From contig NZ_JAUSSK010000001.1 in NCBI RefSeq assembly GCF_030812295.1, positions 434,001 to 498,000 on the forward strand: 64,000 bases of DNA, given 5' to 3'. Positions 43,638-51,543 of the stretch are shown one piece after another. The position numbers and the translations under genes are program-made. The notes under the pieces are model-generated. The model was not told where the DNA came from, did not search any database, and saw only the letters and a program-made list of their open reading frames with translations. The number at the start of each line of letters is the position of its first letter. The first letter of the stretch is position 1. Source of the DNA: Luteibacter jiangsuensis. GTDB lineage: Bacteria > Pseudomonadota > Gammaproteobacteria > Xanthomonadales > Rhodanobacteraceae.

Positions 43638-44941
43638 AGCGTCTTGATCAGTTGAGCCGGCGCTACCCGAGAGGATCGGAGGGCAGGGTAGAGGCCAACG
43701 GCGAACATAACGATGACCGCCACAGCGACGGATTGCGAAAGCGCGGCGGCGTCGACGTGTATCCCTTCCATCAGGGTGGGCGATTGCCGCTGGATCATCC
43801 TGAAGCCCAGCCAGGTCAAGGGCACGGAAAGAATCCCGCCGGCGAGACCGGCGATGCCGGCTTCGAACAGGCATTGCAGGAAGATGTCTTTACGGGTTGC
43901 GCCGAGCGCGCGACGGATGGCTAGCTCGGAACCGTAACGTGAGAACTTGGCCACGAGCAAACCGATTGCACTGATCATGCAGATAAGAAAGACCCCGGCG
44001 CCAATCACGGCTTGCATGCGAACAGTGGGTGGTACCACGTGATTGACTTCCACCCAACGCCGCACGTCACTAAGCATCGGCGTAGCGTTGACTTGGAAAC
44101 GACCGGACGCTACTTGGCTGCTGACGTAGGCTTGCAGATTTTCCCGAAAGCGGGCGACGGCGTCAGGTTCCGTAAGGCTTACCCAGTATTGCACCCAGGT
44201 ACAATTCGGGGACGTGGGGTGTTCACCGGACTGCCCGCTGGCCGGCCAGCAGTGAGTAGGACCAAAACCGTAATCCTGCGGAAGATCCATCCAGGTCCTG
44301 AACGGCATGTAGAGGTCTTCCGCATTCGCGAACGGCCCGCTGCCAAGGTCGTAAAAATGCGGTTTCGGATTGAAATCGTCGACGATGCCAATGACCCGGA
44401 AGGTACGCGTCGCGATCTGCATTTCCTTTCCGACACTGTTCTTTCCGCCGAAGATTCGTTCATTGGCCACCCGCGATAGAACCACCACCGGTGCGCGGTC
44501 GTTATCATCGGCGGAGGTCCAGCCTCGGCCCGCCAGGAAATGGAGGCCAAAGAGGCTGAAGAAGCGCCAAGTCGTCGCCCGCGTGTGGGTCATCCGCAGT
44601 GGGGAGTCGTCGCCGCCGCGCTTCGCCGGCAGACGATTGGCGCTCATCATGGCGGCGGCAGGAGAGGTCGGTAGCTGGTATAGCGCCTCTGCGTCCTGAA
44701 GGGTCAGGTCAGCGGGCATCGCGGGATCCCGCGCGATCACCTCTGCCGGGCGAGGTTCTATCTGAGGGTGGAAGATGGTGTAGCTGAGCCCGGGCAGTGG
44801 GTCTCCGCCAAGTCGCTCTACGAGGGCGATCGCTGAAAACGGCGCGCTGATACCCAGAGCGACGGCGAGCACCATGAACGCCGACATGAGCGGATGCCGG
44901 CGGGTGCCATGCCATGCGGACTCAAGGGAATAGCCAAGCAT
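43634..44941 (-). CDS. FtsX/MacB-like permease (first) in the radical-SAM peptide operon
   Basis: 435-residue permease with N-terminal helix (MSAFMVLAVALGISAPFSAI), periplasmic MacB-like domain and FtsX segment with LAIRRALGATRKDIFLQCLFEAG. It shares GDPLP after the first helix and DFNPKPHFYDL with the 17767-19065 permease (DWRPNPHFYDL), showing common origin. It begins 80 bases after the second precursor gene; a strong hairpin sits in that gap. Likely immunity or export function, from context only. Confidence 0.85.
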   Translation of the reverse strand: MLGYSLESAWHGTRRHPLMSAFMVLAVALGISAPFSAIALVERLGGDPLPGLSYTIFHPQIEPRPAEVIARDPAMPADLTLQDAEALYQLPTSPAAAMMSANRLPAKRGGDDSPLRMTHTRATTWRFFSLFGLHFLAGRGWTSADDNDRAPVVVLSRVANERIFGGKNSVGKEMQIATRTFRVIGIVDDFNPKPHFYDLGSGPFANAEDLYMPFRTWMDLPQDYGFGPTHCWPASGQSGEHPTSPNCTWVQYWVSLTEPDAVARFRENLQAYVSSQVASGRFQVNATPMLSDVRRWVEVNHVVPPTVRMQAVIGAGVFLICMISAIGLLVAKFSRYGSELAIRRALGATRKDIFLQCLFEAGIAGLAGGILSVPLTWLGFRMIQRQSPTLMEGIHVDAAALSQSVAVAVIVMFAVGLYPALRSSRVAPAQLIKTL

Positions 44942-44969
44942 TCAAAAACTCTCCCACGGAACGTCGGAA

Positions 44970-44991
44970 CGGTGCCGCCGAAGCGGCACCG
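44970..44991 (-). terminator. UUCG hairpin between precursor 2 and the permease genes
   Basis: Read on the minus strand, CGGTGCCGC-TTCG-GCGGCACCG is a perfect 9-bp stem closed by the extra-stable UUCG tetraloop, 31 bases after the precursor stop. No T run follows directly. It probably protects or partly ends a short, abundant precursor mRNA. Confidence 0.6.
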
Positions 44992-45021
44992 GGACTTAAG
45001 GACCGGTGGCCCTCGTCCATG

Positions 45022-45189
45022 TCACTGACAGGAGTCCTTGTTGTGACAGAACACCCCCGACACGGCTTCGGCACTGGGGCCGCCGATCGACGACTGGATG
45101 CCGCCGCTCAGGCGGGAGACCTGCTCCGCGTCGACGATGTCGAACAAGCCATCTTCGTCATAAACAAAAAGCTTCGACTCGTTGCTCAT
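45022..45189 (-). CDS. RiPP precursor peptide 2 (radical-SAM operon)
   Basis: 55-residue peptide, missed by a 60-residue cut-off. It begins MSNESKLFVYDEDGLFDI, shares the VYDEDGLFDI leader block with the peptide at 45201-45383, and carries a double-glycine site (RLSGG|IQSS). The predicted 25-residue core ends VSGVFCHNKDSCQ with two Cys five residues apart. AAGGAAA precedes the ATG. The gene is 11 bases after its sister. Leader type fits the C39 exporter of the same operon; the radical SAM enzyme upstream is the likely modifier. Confidence 0.85.
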   Translation of the reverse strand: MSNESKLFVYDEDGLFDIVDAEQVSRLSGGIQSSIGGPSAEAVSGVFCHNKDSCQ

Positions 45190-45200
45190 GCTGGTTTTCC

Positions 45201-45383
45201 TTATTTGCAGTTCTTGTCATTGGAGCAGGCGAATCCTGAAACAACCAGTCCTTCCCGGGCACCCGCCATGGATGCCTGGATGCCGCCGCTCAGGTCGTAC
45301 GGGGATGCATCGTCCTGGATGTCGAAGAGGCCATCTTCGTCATAAACGAACACGATGCCGTGTCCTGTCGATCCATTACTCAT
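45201..45383 (-). CDS. RiPP precursor peptide 1 (radical-SAM operon)
   Basis: 60-residue peptide starting MSNGSTGHGIVFVYDEDG; the ATG at 45383 follows GGAG and GGAAG. The leader ends DLSGG|IQAS, a C39-type site, giving a 26-residue core that ends VSGFACSNDKNCK. The core keeps the C-x5-C tail and the VSG block of precursor 2, while the middle differs. Two non-identical peptides could be a two-component bacteriocin or two variants. The Cys pair suggests a disulfide or a radical-SAM-made thioether or carbon cross-link. Confidence 0.85.
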   Translation of the reverse strand: MSNGSTGHGIVFVYDEDGLFDIQDDASPYDLSGGIQASMAGAREGLVVSGFACSNDKNCK

Positions 45384-45459
45384 CTTCCATTCTCCGTGAT
45401 TGCACAATGATTGACGCGCGTTTCCTCGCGCGAGACCGATCCTCCATGAAACCGTGGCG

Positions 45460-46515
45460 TCATCCGTACGAGTGAGCCGGGCAACCGAGCTCTTCAGGAT
45501 TGCGGCTAAGGTGACCGCGAAGCCAAAAGTTCATGCGCTCATCGTCGATCTGCACGCGGCCGTCTTCGAGAAGGCGGCCAACGTCGTTACCTTTGCTATT
45601 GAGGGCGACGGTGCATTTGCCGAGCCTGCCGTCCGCCCTGATCATCAGGTGATTGGGCTTGGCCGCGTAGCAGATGTAACCAAATTGGTGATCGTCTTCG
45701 TTCGAAGACTTGGCCTCTGCCAAAGCGTCGGACTTGAGCTTGATATCCGTGACCTTAATCGCACTTTCGAAAATGTTGCCGACGCCATTGGAGACGGCAA
45801 AGCCAGCCTTCACGAGCCGCTCCTCGATACGCAGGGAGATGCGGTGAGCGTCCGCCATCGAGATGGTCTGCATTTCCTTTGCGTTAAGATTGGTCCCGCC
45901 GAGGTCGGATATATGGCGTACGTAGACGCTATACCTCGGGTCGCCGCCAAATTGGGCCACGATCTTCTCTGTCAGTTCGTACAACCCCTGCTCGTTGCCT
46001 GGCATGATGTGAAGCCGAAGGATGGTCTCAAATGCGAGGTCAGAGGAATGAGCGGAAACGAGGTTCGCCCAGATTTCCCTGAATGTCCCCGATCCATTCG
46101 CGTACCGACGCGAGCGGTTATGGGCTTCCTCGTCGCCATCCAGAGATATCTGGAAATTGCGTTGTCGGCGGGAAACCAAGGCTTCCAATGTGGAAGGGTC
46201 CAAAAGGAACGCGTTGGTAGTGAGGCCGCCCTCGAACTCCTCCAGATCCCCGCGTTCATAGAAGCCATAGGCGTAGTCAGCAAGCTCGTGGACGATGTCC
46301 TTGGCGACCAAGGGTTCGCCGCCAAACCATTCGAACTGCAATGACTTTAGTCCCGCGTTCTCAACGCGCCGTCTGATCAAGTTCTTGATGCCGTCGACGA
46401 CCGGGCGCTTCATCTTGCCAATGGCGAAATCTTCATAACAGTAAGTACAGCGAAAATTACAACGCTCGGTTGGCAGGATCGTAAGGTGAAGGTGCCTGTT
46501 TCCATCATGCCGCAT
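45460..46515 (-). CDS. radical SAM peptide maturase with SPASM/twitch-like C-terminus
   Basis: 351-residue enzyme that would use an iron-sulfur cluster and SAM to modify the neighbouring precursors. The cluster motif CNFRCTYC is at Cys19, Cys23 and Cys26; GGEPL follows near residue 66. The C-terminal part has additional cysteines (YICYAAKP, GKCTVALN, LGCPAHS), consistent with auxiliary cluster binding in a short SPASM or twitch domain. The ATG at 46515 has AAGGGG upstream. It precedes the precursors by 76 bases. No separate leader-binding RRE protein is seen. Confidence 0.9.
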   Translation of the reverse strand: MRHDGNRHLHLTILPTERCNFRCTYCYEDFAIGKMKRPVVDGIKNLIRRRVENAGLKSLQFEWFGGEPLVAKDIVHELADYAYGFYERGDLEEFEGGLTTNAFLLDPSTLEALVSRRQRNFQISLDGDEEAHNRSRRYANGSGTFREIWANLVSAHSSDLAFETILRLHIMPGNEQGLYELTEKIVAQFGGDPRYSVYVRHISDLGGTNLNAKEMQTISMADAHRISLRIEERLVKAGFAVSNGVGNIFESAIKVTDIKLKSDALAEAKSSNEDDHQFGYICYAAKPNHLMIRADGRLGKCTVALNSKGNDVGRLLEDGRVQIDDERMNFWLRGHLSRNPEELGCPAHSYG

Positions 46516-46532
46516 GACATCCCCTTGTCAGT

Positions 46533-46670
46533 TCAACCAATGAAGTACGCGTACGCCACGGCGACGCAGGTGGCGATAGAGACGGCACAAAGGATCGCTA
46601 CCAGCACCGCCGAAGGCGGGGGTGTGACGTCATCTGCTTTGTTTACCGAACGGGCATCAGGCCATCGCAT
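46533..46670 (-). CDS. 45-residue single-pass membrane protein upstream of the maturase
   Basis: Short frame starting MRWPDARSVNKADD, then PPP and one strongly hydrophobic stretch (VLVAILCAVSIATCVAVAYA) ending YFIG. It stops 17 bases before the radical SAM start, on the same strand, with AGGG before the ATG. Size and place suit an immunity or assembly peptide. Too short for usual gene finders. Confidence 0.55.
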   Translation of the reverse strand: MRWPDARSVNKADDVTPPPSAVLVAILCAVSIATCVAVAYAYFIG

Positions 46671-46761
46671 AGCGGAGCCCTGCCGAGTGTCTCGCTAGAC
46701 GCTTCGCGGCCGGGTGGCCGCCGTGTGGCCGACGGAGTCGACTCTTCCCCATGACCTGCAT
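46657..46761 (-). CDS. possible 34-residue basic peptide at the operon start
   Basis: ATG preceded by GGAGGCAAGG, one of the best ribosome sites of the region. The product is short and Arg/His/Lys-rich (starts MQVMGKSRLRRPHGG) and overlaps the next small frame by 14 bases. It could be a leader peptide coupling translation to the membrane peptide, or chance. Confidence 0.35.
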   Translation of the reverse strand: MQVMGKSRLRRPHGGHPAAKRLARHSAGLRYAMA

Positions 46762-46797
46762 CCTTGCCTCCTTCGACGGATTCACGAGGTCGTGGAC

Positions 46798-46824
46798 TTA
46801 TATATACCAGCCTAGTTTATAGAA
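46798..46824 (-). promoter_or_regulatory. AT-rich promoter-like stretch of the radical-SAM operon
   Basis: On the minus strand the run TATAAACTAGG and TATATATAAG lies 40-65 bases upstream of the first small frame and is far more AT-rich than its surroundings. A clear -35 partner at standard spacing is not evident. Confidence 0.35.
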
Positions 46825-46956
46825 TCCATAGCAAGCTTTTGCGATCCGTCGGCCTCAGCGCGGGTCTGGAGCGCGCCCAAGGAGACCTTGTTTCGCTTCG
46901 AATGCGCGTCAGGCCGCATCTATCGCTGATTTCGCGCCGGATCGGTGGGGAGTTGT

Positions 46957-46993
46957 GTCGCAAGTTATTGCGACTTGTAGGGATTGCCCTACA
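46957..46993. repeat. tandem hairpins GTCGCAA/TTGCGAC and TGTAGGG/CCCTACA
   Basis: Two perfect 7-bp stems with 4-base loops (GTTA and ATTG) stand one base apart at 46957-46974 and 46976-46993, upstream of the radical-SAM operon. The second is a longer copy of the TGTAGG-CCTACA palindromes at 39036 and 60689. They could be operators or remnants of a REP-like repeat. Confidence 0.45.
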
Positions 46994-47227
46994 GCAGGAT
47001 GCGCTGTTAGCTGACATCACCACTTCACAATTATTCTGACGTCACGATGTTAGGGCCGACGTTTGATCAGCTAGATGGCACTTCGAACAGTGCCCATTAC
47101 GTAGTTGCACATTCGGCAAATGGTCCAGGGTGGGTTGCTCGATATGCACCGTCTCGACTGAGGGCATGAGCCGGTAGGAAGTCGCTGTGTGCCGATCAAG
47201 TGCCTGACTGGAAGTCGACGCCAGAGC

Positions 47228-47245
47228 GATTAGGGATGGTTATCA
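47228..47245 (+). repeat. 18-base direct repeat, left copy
   Basis: GATTAGGGATGGTTATCA here and GATAAGGGATGGTTATCA at 58273-58290 differ at one base and are in the same orientation. Together they bracket the whole 47.5-57.5 kb peptide operon, so they could be attachment-like or IS-end sequences. Confidence 0.5.
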
Positions 47246-47364
47246 AAGGTGGCGTCAGTATCACGATCCTTTAGTTGTCCACCTCTATGCGTAGGAAAGA
47301 TAAGGACAATGGCCTTGATTTTGGACAATGGCAGTAGCGTTGCTTAGGCCAAATGGACAGGTAG

Positions 47365-47466
47365 ACCGCTCAGGGAATCGGCGTAGAACGCAATGCAGTG
47401 GACGTGTTGGTTCGTCGGGGGCTATCGCAGCGTGAGGCCTGCCTCTATCTGGGTCTGAGTCGGTGA
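47365..47466 (+). pseudogene. fragment of IS3-type transposase (OrfB start)
   Basis: A short open stretch translates to VLVRRGLSQREACLYLGLSR and then stops; this matches the N-terminal helix-turn-helix that opens many IS3-family OrfB proteins (GLSQRRACRLLGLSRS type). Nothing of the catalytic DDE part follows, so it is a decayed remnant at the edge of the peptide operon. Confidence 0.45.
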
Positions 47467-47479
47467 TCATGACCGGGGC

Positions 47480-47965
47480 TCACTGTGAGCAGGACGGGGC
47501 CACGTCGAAATGCGATCGCTTTCTCGCCCGAAATGTCCTCGAGCGCAACAGCGATTCCTCGGCATCGCGCTTGAGTGAGCGCGCCAGAGGGAAATCTCCC
47601 AAGGTCACGTCGCGAAGGTGTCGGATGACGGGGCGGGAAAAACCGGGAAGACAGACCAGATCGGTCACCCAAAGGTTCAGCCCTTCGTTCCATTCGCTCA
47701 GATGAAGCAGGTTTATGACGTCCCTTTCCATAAGCGCCGAGACCTCATCGGCGAGGAACGCCCATGTTGCGTAGCCGACGGGATTGCCCTGTTCATCGAA
47801 GTAAAGAACGAACTGTCCCAACGCGACCGGGGGAGTGAGCCAGTTGGCGATCGCGGAGATCGGGAGCGCTTTGCGCGACCCCGTGCATAGCAGCTGGGTG
47901 ATATAGCCAAGTGCCTTCGCGGTGTCAGTATGATGTCCGTCGGGTGATTCGGTCAGTATTTTCAT
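47480..47965 (-). CDS. HlyC/MceI (MchD)-like toxin-activating acyltransferase
   Basis: 161-residue cytoplasmic protein of the RTX-toxin acyltransferase fold: PPVALGQFVLYFDEQGNPVG, YATWAFLADEV, LNLWVTDLVCLPGF and the ending VIRHLRDVTLGDFPLARSLK. In HlyC the catalytic pair is His23 and Asp92. Asp102 here (LWVTD) fits the Asp, but the place of the His (SPLH in HlyC) reads TGSR, so the His seems absent. MceI/MchD of microcins E492/H47 belong to this fold and act with MceJ/MchC. The upstream neighbour here is an MceJ-like gene 12 bases away, which supports a microcin-type C-terminal modification. It is the last gene of the operon. Confidence 0.75.
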   Translation of the reverse strand: MKILTESPDGHHTDTAKALGYITQLLCTGSRKALPISAIANWLTPPVALGQFVLYFDEQGNPVGYATWAFLADEVSALMERDVINLLHLSEWNEGLNLWVTDLVCLPGFSRPVIRHLRDVTLGDFPLARSLKRDAEESLLRSRTFRARKRSHFDVAPSCSQ

Positions 47966-47977
47966 GTCGCGATCGTC

Positions 47978-49780
47978 TCAATCGGGAGGCTGGTAGAACC
48001 GGTCCGCCGAGGGTATTTCGACGGTCTGGTTGGCGATCGCTATCGGTCCTCCGCACTTGGCATCGAGGCCGCAAGAAGGTAAGACAAGAGACACTTTGCC
48101 TCGACCCTGATCATGGGACGCAAGCGGAGGAAGCATGGCAAGGGCTATTGTCCGGCCGAAGATGGCCACCGTTTCAGCGCAACGCGTTCCCTCGACGATC
48201 AGCGTCCGATCGCCGGATACTGGATCGGCGCAGTACAGCGCCGCGCTGTGGCTGCCGCTACGCTGTGCGAGGAGCACCAGTCCCGGGGGCAGCGATGGCC
48301 AGTAGCGACGGGATTTAGACACGCACCCCTCGATAAAGTGCGTAAATGCATCCTCGGCGTTCGCTTCGCCAGACTTCAATAGGTAGTTCGTGAGGCGGAC
48401 CAGGTTCTCCCTCACTATGAGCCGTCGCGGAGCGCGCCAGCGAGCCATGGCGGCCTTGCATGAATCCACGGCTCCAATGGCTCCCGTTTCCGTCCCGGCG
48501 TCGCGGAGCAATGAGGTCAGTCGATGGGCCAATGCGTCGGCGACGTCACGCCTCCCCGACTGGTGACCGAGTGGTCTGGCGGCAAGGTAATCGACGAGGG
48601 TCTGCTGCTCATGGATGAATGCTTCCCTGGCCTCGGCGAGGATCCTGACCCTTACCGCGGAACGTGCGGCGGGAATGCTTTCGAGCGCGAAAGCCTTCGT
48701 GCAGGCTTCGTCGAAGGCGGTCAGCGCGATTTCCGAAAGGCGGCGAATGACTACGTGGGTTGCGGGAAGCTGCTGCGTTGCCGGCGCGTACTTGCGAAAA
48801 TAGAAGGCCAGCGAGTCAACCATCGGCTTCATATAGCTGAACTCATCGCCGAAAGGTGCCGCCGCACGGACCGTGCGCGCGCGCCGCCAGTCCGGAAGCG
48901 CCCGGAACGATCCGAAGTCGACCAGCTCGCCGTCGACCGTCACGTTCGAAGAAAAATACCCACCATGATGAAGCCGGTGAAACCAGCCGTGGCCTATCTG
49001 CCGACTGATCCGGTCTAGCGTGTCGACGATCCCGGTAGTGGTTACGCCAAGTGAGCCATCCGGGCCGGCTTTGTCGCAGAAGTTCCCGATCGCTTCCCGT
49101 GTCCGTTGTGCATCCTGGAACTGGGGTGATTCGATTGTTCCGCCTTTTCCGAAATAGATGCTGCGCTCGAAGTGGGCGGGGCGGATGAAGTTGGGCCGTA
49201 CGGCGATGGCTCGATGCGGTTCGAAACTGCCGTCCGGTCTCTGCAGAACATCATTGATTCTCAGGATCGCCACCGTTGGAACCGCGCCATGGGGGAACTC
49301 CGCATCGGCAATTTCGCCGAGAATCGCTTCACGTATGGCTTCTTCTAGCCACATGCATCCATGTGAGTGATACCAGTCGGCTGTCTTCCCCACCAGCGAC
49401 GTCGGACCGATGCCTTTAGCATTGAATGCCCCCACGTAGCCGCAGCGTCCACTTCCGCCATGGTTGGGGGTGCCGCCGGGTGCGCCGTAGCGATCGGCGT
49501 GCATCGTGCGGGTCGACGACGTATAGAACTCGTCGGGCTCGTGGTCGCGTGGCGGTCGGGGGGCCGCATACGCGAAATCGTTCTTCAGAGCTTGGACGAT
49601 GCGCGCCCGGGTCGATGGCTCCAGGATGTCTACGCCTTGGCTCAGGAACCAGCGCTCGTTGATCCAGACGACGTCGGCGGATCGCAACTGCCTCGTCTCG
49701 AATGGCATGCCCATCGAAGGCGAGAGTGCTTCCATGCTTCTCACGCCGGCCCGTTGCGGTACCGCGTTCGTTAGGTCCAT
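47978..49780 (-). CDS. SelO-fold, MchC/MceJ-like modification protein
   Basis: 600-residue protein with hallmarks of the SelO pseudokinase/AMPylase fold: FNAKGIGPTSLVG (Lys122, compare the ATP-binding KGAGPTP of SelO), WLEEAIREAILGEIADAEFP, AVRPNFIRPAHFE, and HHGGYFSSNVTVDGELVDFG (about residues 271-290, compare NTDNM...DYGPF). MchC/MceJ of class IIb microcins appear related and work with HlyC-like MchD/MceI to load the peptide C-terminus. The gene starts 10 bases inside the GT84 gene end, with GGAG upstream. Role inferred: ATP-dependent activation of the precursor C-terminus. The last 250 residues are unassigned. Confidence 0.65.
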   Translation of the reverse strand: MDLTNAVPQRAGVRSMEALSPSMGMPFETRQLRSADVVWINERWFLSQGVDILEPSTRARIVQALKNDFAYAAPRPPRDHEPDEFYTSSTRTMHADRYGAPGGTPNHGGSGRCGYVGAFNAKGIGPTSLVGKTADWYHSHGCMWLEEAIREAILGEIADAEFPHGAVPTVAILRINDVLQRPDGSFEPHRAIAVRPNFIRPAHFERSIYFGKGGTIESPQFQDAQRTREAIGNFCDKAGPDGSLGVTTTGIVDTLDRISRQIGHGWFHRLHHGGYFSSNVTVDGELVDFGSFRALPDWRRARTVRAAAPFGDEFSYMKPMVDSLAFYFRKYAPATQQLPATHVVIRRLSEIALTAFDEACTKAFALESIPAARSAVRVRILAEAREAFIHEQQTLVDYLAARPLGHQSGRRDVADALAHRLTSLLRDAGTETGAIGAVDSCKAAMARWRAPRRLIVRENLVRLTNYLLKSGEANAEDAFTHFIEGCVSKSRRYWPSLPPGLVLLAQRSGSHSAALYCADPVSGDRTLIVEGTRCAETVAIFGRTIALAMLPPLASHDQGRGKVSLVLPSCGLDAKCGGPIAIANQTVEIPSADRFYQPPD

Positions 49781-51543
49781 TCGGCCGCTCCGGCTGGCGG
49801 TTCGATCCGGCGGTCGAGCATCCACGCGATTAGAGGCGCCATCGCCCAAAGGAGGGCGAGCAGAGCGCCCTCGGCATGCGGGCGTGAGTGAAGGCCGTTT
49901 AGAAGCAGTACCAGCCCGACGATCGCGGTCGAGGGCAGGAAGACTTGGATATACCGTGCGAGGGCTTCGGGCCCTTTGTCGACCTGTGCGCTGGTTCGCC
50001 ATTCGAGCAGGTCCTTACGGCTCCAGGTCATTCTGTACAAAGCGCGTCCGATGGCGTCGATTTGTAACGTCGCCGTGACCGGCAGGTAAGCCAGCCACAG
50101 TATCTTTTCGAGGATCGCGAGCGACAGGAATGAAAGGGCCGACCTTATCGTGCGGAAATCCCCACGAAAGGTCATCAGGAGGAACCTGAAAAACGTGGAC
50201 GCGAACATGATGGCCAGCATAAACGTCGGCACAGGCCATCCCGATTCGCGGCCGACGGAGTCACCTACGAGAAGGACGCCCAGACAGGCCGCGGGGATGA
50301 TAGATCGCCTTGCGTTGTCCACGATCTTCAGTCTGGACAGCACGGAAAGCGGGTTTTTTTCCGTCTTCCCATCTTGGTTAAGGACCCGCGGGAGCAGCCA
50401 GCGCAGGTTCTGCCAGTCGCCACGCGTCCACCGGTGCCTCCTGGCCAGATCGGAGAGAAGGGTGGACGGGGGGCGTTCCTGCAGCGCGGGGTCGTAGGCG
50501 ATGCCCGAGCGGAGATAAGCCCCCTCAATGAGGTCGTGACTGAGCAGGCAATTGTCCTGAAACCGACGGTTCAACACCCGATGGGCGACCTTGACGTCAT
50601 AGATTCCCTTGCCATAGAACGAGCCCTCGTCGAACAGGTCCTGGTAGAGGTCGCCGGCGGGCGCGACCGAGCTCGATGAGAGGGACTGGCTCCACGTGGA
50701 CCGAGCCCTGTCGACCGTGACCCAAGGAATGGGCTGTATGACCCCATGGCCGCGGATCACCGTGTTGGAGCCGCTATCGACGACGGGCTGGTTCGCCGGG
50801 TGTGAGATCGTGCCGATCAACCTGAGTGCGCCCCCCGGTGGGAGGGGAGTGTCTTCGTCGAGGACGATGACATAGGCGATGCCGCCCAGATCCCACGGGG
50901 TCCCGACAGCGAGTCCGAATCCCTCGGTAGCCTCCCCCAACAGGTAGCTATTGAGATCCTCTATCTTGCCCCGCTTTCGCTCCCGGCCCATCCAGCGCGC
51001 ATCCTGGGAATTCCATGCGCGCTTCCGGTGAAACAGAAAGAAGCCACCTCCACGCCGTGCGTTGGCGGCGGCTATCGCCTCGCGCAAGCGAGCAAGCAAG
51101 ACCTCGTCCGAGGTAAGGTCAGGTGTGGTGGCGTCGGCAAAGTCGACCACCAAGCAAGCCAAGAGGTTGTGCTGGCGGTTGCCGATCATGCGCAGCTCGA
51201 GGTCGGCGACGAGTCGGTCCGCCTGCGCGAGGCTCACGACGAGCGACGGTACCGCTACCAGCGTCCGGCTTGCCTCGGGAATACCCGAGGCAAGCTCCAG
51301 CGACGGCAGGTGCGGTTGCACTGGGAGGCTTCGGCATAACTGAGCCGTGATGTCCCAGGCGGCATCGCCCACCGCGATGAGCGTGAGAATCACCAGTACG
51401 ACGAGCAGCCAGGAAGTCCCGAACGTGGCCCACGCCGGACAGACCACCAGCAGAGTTAACACTGACGTCCATGCGAGAAACCACGCGGAAAACACCGCCA
51501 GATTATTCTTCCAGCCATCCTGGTCACCACTCGGCTCGTTCAT
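49771..51543 (-). CDS. stand-alone GT84 (cyclic beta-1,2-glucan synthase type) glycosyltransferase
   Basis: 590-residue membrane protein matching the glycosyltransferase region of NdvB/ChvB: FFLFHRKRAWNSQDARWMGR, ERKRGKIEDLNSYLLG, YVIVLDEDTPLPPGG, the block EGSFYGKGIYDV, SHDLIEGAYLRSG and RHRWTRGDWQNLRWLLPRV. Two helices lie at about residues 18-68 and several in the last 200 residues. The cyclisation and phosphorylase-like domains of full synthases (about 2800 residues) are missing. It overlaps the exporter gene by ATGA. It probably makes short beta-1,2-glucan or glucosylates an acceptor; a link to the peptide is suggested by context only. Confidence 0.8.
   Translation of the reverse strand: MNEPSGDQDGWKNNLAVFSAWFLAWTSVLTLLVVCPAWATFGTSWLLVVLVILTLIAVGDAAWDITAQLCRSLPVQPHLPSLELASGIPEASRTLVAVPSLVVSLAQADRLVADLELRMIGNRQHNLLACLVVDFADATTPDLTSDEVLLARLREAIAAANARRGGGFFLFHRKRAWNSQDARWMGRERKRGKIEDLNSYLLGEATEGFGLAVGTPWDLGGIAYVIVLDEDTPLPPGGALRLIGTISHPANQPVVDSGSNTVIRGHGVIQPIPWVTVDRARSTWSQSLSSSSVAPAGDLYQDLFDEGSFYGKGIYDVKVAHRVLNRRFQDNCLLSHDLIEGAYLRSGIAYDPALQERPPSTLLSDLARRHRWTRGDWQNLRWLLPRVLNQDGKTEKNPLSVLSRLKIVDNARRSIIPAACLGVLLVGDSVGRESGWPVPTFMLAIMFASTFFRFLLMTFRGDFRTIRSALSFLSLAILEKILWLAYLPVTATLQIDAIGRALYRMTWSRKDLLEWRTSAQVDKGPEALARYIQVFLPSTAIVGLVLLLNGLHSRPHAEGALLALLWAMAPLIAWMLDRRIEPPAGAAEWT

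Larger units (their letters stand above)
47041..47479. other. non-coding stretch with decayed insertion-sequence DNA
   Basis: No intact gene lies in these 439 bases. They hold one copy of the direct repeat at 47228 and a transposase scrap at 47365-47466. Confidence 0.5.

Noticed and set aside
45454-46344. Plus-strand frame of 296 codons
   Set aside because: Antisense to the radical SAM maturase, whose cysteine motif and GGEPL are unambiguous.
46764-47039. Plus-strand frame of 91 codons upstream of the radical-SAM operon
   Set aside because: It runs through the promoter-like and hairpin region, has no ribosome site and shows no recognisable pattern.
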